The notes beneath the pieces are model-generated. The model did no database searches and was not told the origin of the DNA. It was given only the letters and a program-made list of their open reading frames with translations. Below are positions 12,352 through 15,553 of a stretch of 15,553 nt of DNA, piece after piece. Both the position numbers and the translations under genes were made by a program. Source of the stretch: an uncultured Clostridia bacterium (GTDB lineage Bacteria; Bacillota; Clostridia; Christensenellales; Aristaeellaceae). Within the stretch, counting starts at the first letter, position 1, and each line of letters begins with the position of its first letter. The DNA lies in NCBI GenBank assembly GCA_946409855.1, contig CAMJXZ010000036.1, forward strand, positions 1 to 15,553. Direction: 5' to 3'.

Positions 12352-13661
12352 GATGATTCTCCCATAGATTGTGCGGCCAGGTCGTTGATGAACTGCTGGG
12401 CCGTGCGGCCGGACAGGCCGCCGTGGCGGATCTCCCACCGGGCGGCCAGGCGGAGCAGCTCCTGTTCAGAGAGCGTGATTTCAGGGTGCCGGGCCGCCAG
12501 CTCCCGGACGATCCGGTCAAACAGCGCCTTGTCCGGCGCGGAGAAGCGGATCGCGCAGCCGAAGCGCCCGGACAGGGACAGCTTTTCTTCCACGGTGTCG
12601 GACTGGTGGACGTCCCCGTCGAACTCCATGTCCGCTTTGTCCTTCCAGGTTTCCCGGATCAGGTGGCGGCGGTTGGAGGTGGCGCAGATCATCACGTTGT
12701 CCGGCTTGGTCTCGAGGCCCCCCTCGATGACCGCCTTCAGGTACTTGTACTCCGCGTCCCCCTCGTCAAAGGAGAGGTCGTCCAGCAGCAGCACGAACCG
12801 GTACCGCCGGGCCTTGACGCGGGCGATGATCTCGTGCAGGAGGCTGAACTGGTAGCGGTTCACCTCGATGACGCGCAGGCCCCGCGTCCAGTACTCGTTG
12901 AGGACGGCCTTGACGGAGGTGGACTTGCCGGTGCCCGCGTCCCCGTAGAGCAGGGTATTGTTGAAGGGCCTGCCGGCCAGGAAGGCCTCCATGTTGTCGC
13001 ACAGGGCCTTTTTCTGCAGCTCGTAGCCGATCAGGTCGGACAGGCGCACCCGGTCCACGTTGCGGATGGGCTCAAAGACGAGGCTCTCCTCCTTCCGGAC
13101 GCGGAAGGCCCGGTTCATCCCGAACAGGCCCGTGCCGTACTGCCGGTAGTGCTCCGTCATCAGGGCAAAGATCTCTTCCTCGTCCCGTGCCGCAGCGATC
13201 CGGGCGGACAGGGCCCGGACGCACTCCGAAATGTCCCGGTTGAACAGCTGCTCCCGCTTGGGCACCGCCCGGTAGTCCGTCAGCAGGGAAAGGACGCCTG
13301 TGCCCAGATCCTCTTCCAGGGGGGAAAAATCAAAGTGGAAGAGGGTTTGGAAGACGCGGAAATCCTGTTTGGCGACCCGGTTGATGGTGCCCTCCGCGGC
13401 GCCGGTCCTTTCGCAGGCCAGGCCGAAGGAATGCACCGTGCTGACCATCAGGAAGGTCAGGTAGTTCTGCCAGAGGTTCCCGTCAAAGCCGTAGGCTGTG
13501 GACAGGTCCAGCAGCCGCTTGACCTGCTCGTTCAGCCGGTGGACCAGCGCGTCCGGCTCCGCGCGCTTTTCTTCCCAGTCGCGCCACAGGGCGGCCAGCG
13601 CCGCCAGGACGCTGTCCCCGGTCTGGCTGTACAGCGTCAGCCTGCACCATAAATGATACAA
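12345..13661 (-). CDS. DUF815-family AAA-type ATPase, TTG start
   Basis: A 438-residue protein. The N-terminal half (about 1-195) is helical and unrecognised. The C-terminal half is a P-loop ATPase of the DUF815 type, with Walker A LLYGDAGTGKST (237-248), Walker B FVLLLDDLSFDEGD (289-302), the sensor-like ATSNRRHLIRETW (327-339), and an arginine in LSGRFGCAIRF (363-373) that could be the finger. DUF815 proteins are AAA-like ATPases of unknown role in Clostridia and other bacteria. The start is TTG at 13661: GGGAGG lies 8 nt before it, while no ATG nearby has a suitable site. It begins 21 nt after the C39-like gene ends and overlaps ilvA by 7 nt, so it is surely in the operon. Why an ATPase of this type is tied to threonine breakdown is unclear. 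Confidence 0.88.
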   Translation of the reverse strand: MYHLWCRLTLYSQTGDSVLAALAALWRDWEEKRAEPDALVHRLNEQVKRLLDLSTAYGFDGNLWQNYLTFLMVSTVHSFGLACERTGAAEGTINRVAKQDFRVFQTLFHFDFSPLEEDLGTGVLSLLTDYRAVPKREQLFNRDISECVRALSARIAAARDEEEIFALMTEHYRQYGTGLFGMNRAFRVRKEESLVFEPIRNVDRVRLSDLIGYELQKKALCDNMEAFLAGRPFNNTLLYGDAGTGKSTSVKAVLNEYWTRGLRVIEVNRYQFSLLHEIIARVKARRYRFVLLLDDLSFDEGDAEYKYLKAVIEGGLETKPDNVMICATSNRRHLIRETWKDKADMEFDGDVHQSDTVEEKLSLSGRFGCAIRFSAPDKALFDRIVRELAARHPEITLSEQELLRLAARWEIRHGGLSGRTAQQFINDLAAQSMGESSW

Positions 13662-13682
13662 ATACGATCCCTCCCAGGATGA

Positions 13683-15266
13683 TCATTCGCTTGCCGCTTC
13701 CGGATCTTCGCCGGCGGGTTCCCCGTCCGCCGCTTCCGGATCTTCGACGGCCGCTTCCGGATCTCCGTTGTCGGGTTCCCCGTCCGCCGTCTGCACGTTT
13801 TTGGCGGATACCCAGCCGCGCAGGCCGTCCGCCTCGGCCAGGAAGTAGCCGTCCTGCTCCGCCAGCAGCAGCACCTTCGTGCCGGTGGGCCACTGGCCGA
13901 TGCGGACGCTGTTCTCCAGCGGGGAGCGGCGGCAGCTCACCTTGCTTTTCCCGGTGACGGTGCCTTTGACGTGCAGGATCCCTTCCCGGTATGTTTCCGG
14001 GGGGATGGACACGGCCTGGGCGTCCTCTTTGGAGAGGTATCCGGGCCGGTCCTCAAAGCGGACCAGGAGCCGGTCTTCCTCTTCGGCGATCAGGGGCAGC
14101 AGCGTCCCGCGGGCGGCCTTGCCGATCTTCGCGCCGCCGGAGTCGGCGACCTCCGCGTCCTTCCCGCCGGTGACCCAGGCGGCCTTTGGGGCGCCGGCTT
14201 CCCGCCGCCAGGAAAGCGCCGCGGTGGGGACGGACGTTTCCTGCCCGTCCAGGATCACCGTGGACGAAACGGTGCCCAGGGCGGAAAGCTTTGCCGGTTC
14301 ATCGCCGTTTTCCGTCGATACCGTGAGCCAGTAAGGCGCGATGATGCGCACGCCGCGCTTGGCCACGTAGCTCAGGTCCAGCCAGTAGGTCAGGCCGCCG
14401 TACTGGCCGGTCGTCAGGTAGTATTTCGCCCCCGGGAGCACCTCCAGGTCCACCACGGTGCTGAAGGAGCCGTCCTCCTCCCGCAGATAAAGCGGGCTTG
14501 AGCGGATCCTGTCCATGGTGGCGGAGGGGGCGGAGTCGACGATCCGGACCTTTGTGCCGTCTTCGCTCAGCTCGCAGGCGAAGGCGATGTGTCCCCGGGC
14601 GACGGAGAAGGTGAACACCGCACCGTCCCGGAACAGGTCCCGGACGGCGTCCTGGGAGGTGACCAGCGCTTCCTGGGTCAGGAAGCCGTAATCCTGGGCG
14701 GCGTGGCGGATGAGCCGGGCGTTGACCGTGGCGCCGTCGTTCAGGCAGAAACCGTAGCGGGACGCCAGGGCGGCCGGTTCCGTTTCCTCCCCGGTGAAGC
14801 CCAGGAAATGCAGGGCATTGCTCAGGGTGAAGATGGCGCAGCCGGAGGTTTCCAGTTCCTCGGAACCGTATTTGACCTTTTTCCAGGAGCCGTCCTTCTG
14901 GCTGTACAGGCTGTCCGGCGCGGCGAGGGCCGGAAGGTCCAGCACCCGGAACCAGCAGGAAACGGCGGCCTTTGATTTGTCCGTGAAGGTGATCTCGGCG
15001 TCGGCCCGGTAGACGCCCGGCCGGTCGGGCAGGTAGTATACGGCGGTATGCCGGTCGTCCTTCTTCTGGGTGAAGACCGTTTCATCGTCCAGCGCCACGG
15101 TGTAGCGGCAGGCGCGGATTTCCCGGTCGCCGGTGACGGTCAGCCGCACCGGCTCGCCCAGAGCGTAGGCCGCCTTGTCAGGGGCGATGCCCGTTTCCGC
15201 GAGCACGGCCCGCGGCAGCAGCAGGCACAGCAGCAGGCAGCCCGCGGCGATCCATTTTCTCATCAT
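13683..15266 (-). CDS. Secreted C39-like papain-fold protein with SH3-type domains and acidic repeat tail
   Basis: A 527-residue protein. A signal peptide occupies 1-23 (MMRKW, leucine-rich core, AVLA cleavage). A beta-rich domain (about 26-110) is followed by a C39-like peptidase domain (about 115-285): Gln in YSQKDGSW (121-128), Cys in ETSGCAIFTLSNAL (139-152, Cys143), His in RGHIAF (224-229, His226) and Asp in IVDSAP (242-247). This fits the Gln-Cys-His-Asp set of Peptidase_C39_2 proteins. Two SH3-like segments follow (about 373-419 and 440-492, with GWVSAKNV at the end), usually cell-wall binding. The tail (494-527) is acidic with EDPEAADGEP-type repeats. The start at 15266 has AAGGA 7 nt upstream; an ATG at 15290 has no good site but cannot be excluded. 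It is the first gene of the operon. The active-site residues suggest an active protease or amidase, but this is inferred. Confidence 0.85.
   Translation of the reverse strand: MMRKWIAAGCLLLCLLLPRAVLAETGIAPDKAAYALGEPVRLTVTGDREIRACRYTVALDDETVFTQKKDDRHTAVYYLPDRPGVYRADAEITFTDKSKAAVSCWFRVLDLPALAAPDSLYSQKDGSWKKVKYGSEELETSGCAIFTLSNALHFLGFTGEETEPAALASRYGFCLNDGATVNARLIRHAAQDYGFLTQEALVTSQDAVRDLFRDGAVFTFSVARGHIAFACELSEDGTKVRIVDSAPSATMDRIRSSPLYLREEDGSFSTVVDLEVLPGAKYYLTTGQYGGLTYWLDLSYVAKRGVRIIAPYWLTVSTENGDEPAKLSALGTVSSTVILDGQETSVPTAALSWRREAGAPKAAWVTGGKDAEVADSGGAKIGKAARGTLLPLIAEEEDRLLVRFEDRPGYLSKEDAQAVSIPPETYREGILHVKGTVTGKSKVSCRRSPLENSVRIGQWPTGTKVLLLAEQDGYFLAEADGLRGWVSAKNVQTADGEPDNGDPEAAVEDPEAADGEPAGEDPEAASE
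13693..13789. repeat. In-frame DNA repeats in the tail of the C39-like gene
   Basis: GCCGCTTCCGGATCTTCG occurs at 13693-13710 and 13729-13746 and, with one change, at 13750-13767. GGGTTCCCCGTCCGCCG occurs at 13716-13732 and 13773-13789. Spacings keep the reading frame, so copy number changes would lengthen or shorten the acidic tail without a frameshift. Confidence 0.85.
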
Positions 15267-15319
15267 CAGAAGTTCCTTTTTATCTGTCATGTTGTCGGTT
15301 CCGTCCGGAACACAGGGGT

Positions 15320-15348
15320 ATTATACGCCGGAAAACCCGTTTTGTGAA
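15320..15348 (-). promoter_or_regulatory. Sigma-A-type promoter of the C39-like/DUF815/ilvA/ridA/apeA gene string
   Basis: On the minus strand the -35 is TTCACA (15348-15343, five of six consensus), the spacer is 17 bp and the -10 is a perfect TATAAT (15325-15320). The predicted start is near 15313, about 47 nt before the preferred ATG. Confidence 0.85.
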
Positions 15349-15389
15349 GCTGTGCGGACGGGGGATTCCGGAAATGATTGTAAAATGCA

Positions 15390-15418
15390 TGGAAAAAACA
15401 CGCGGGGTGTGGTAGAAT
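15390..15418 (+). promoter_or_regulatory. Plus-strand promoter pointing into element C
   Basis: The -35 is TGGAAA (15390-15395, four of six consensus), the spacer is 17 bp and the -10 is TAGAAT (15413-15418, five of six). It is divergent from the operon promoter at 15320-15348. No gene starts between it and the window end, so its transcript would run through the structured repeat. Confidence 0.6.
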
Positions 15419-15474
15419 AAAAACAGCCGTCGTTACTGTTCAGTCCCCTGACAAAGATAAGATTCGCGTTTTTT

Positions 15475-15553
15475 CTGCGGAGGGGGTGATCAGGGGGACT
15501 TCCCCCTGATTGAAATCCGCAGCGGCGGCATGTACGCCGCGAGGAGCATTTTT
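15475..15553 (+). repeat. Structured modular repeat, element C (right end cut by window)
   Basis: CTGCGGA (15475-15481) pairs with TCCGCAG (15516-15522) around a 9-bp hairpin ATCAGGGGG/CCCCCTGAT (15489-15497, 15502-15510). Then comes box 1 with GCGGCG/CGCCGC (15522-15527, 15535-15540) around the conserved loop GCATGTA. An A-T pair of elements A and B is a G-C pair here. The rest of the element lies beyond the window. Confidence 0.75.

Overview
The window looks like the chromosome of a high-G+C member of the Clostridia (Firmicutes). The signs are strong AGGAG-type ribosome-binding sites, one clear TTG start, WalJ and DUF815 family proteins, a ComEC/HolA neighbourhood and a secreted protein with a type I dockerin. 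A gut or rumen Clostridia lineage of the Christensenellales kind is a plausible guess, but nothing here fixes the genus. No rRNA, tRNA, CRISPR array, transposase or phage gene was seen.

Layout, left to right. (1) 1-363 is a modular, highly structured intergenic repeat (element A). (2) 391-999 is a one-gene transcription unit on the minus strand: a promoter, a ~220-nt folded leader, a 76-residue peptide with a double-glycine leader motif, and a terminator. (3) 1078-1908 is a second minus-strand unit: three tandem hairpins, then a 216-residue secreted dockerin protein and a terminator. (4) 2111-8097 is a plus-strand operon of housekeeping genes with a promoter at one end and a terminator at the other: mrp, walJ, comEC, holA, rsmG. 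Most of its junctions overlap or nearly so. (5) 8223-8530 is element B of the same repeat family, between convergent units. (6) 15348 down to 8504 is a minus-strand gene string: a secreted C39-like/SH3 protein, a DUF815 AAA-type ATPase, threonine ammonia-lyase (ilvA), ridA, an A+T-rich secreted protein of unknown function, and an M18 aminopeptidase. (7) 15390-15553 holds a plus-strand promoter that points into element C, the start of a third copy of the repeat, which runs off the window.

Functional links. RidA hydrolyses the reactive enamine/imine released by threonine ammonia-lyase, so ilvA-ridA is a coherent pair. The mrp operon combines iron-sulfur cluster handling, a cell-envelope-linked metallo-hydrolase, a DNA uptake channel, the polymerase III delta subunit and 16S rRNA methylation. 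That is a typical housekeeping cluster rather than one pathway.

The most unusual content is not protein-coding. Elements A, B and C share conserved boxes separated by hairpins whose stems differ in sequence but stay paired. That compensatory pattern indicates selection on structure (RNA or single-stranded DNA). In element B one palindrome of the repeat supplies the last codons and the stop codon of the aminopeptidase gene. The orphan double-glycine peptide with its long folded leader, and the A+T-rich gene bracketed by 9-bp direct repeats, are the next most interesting items. All assignments come from reading the sequence; no database search was run.
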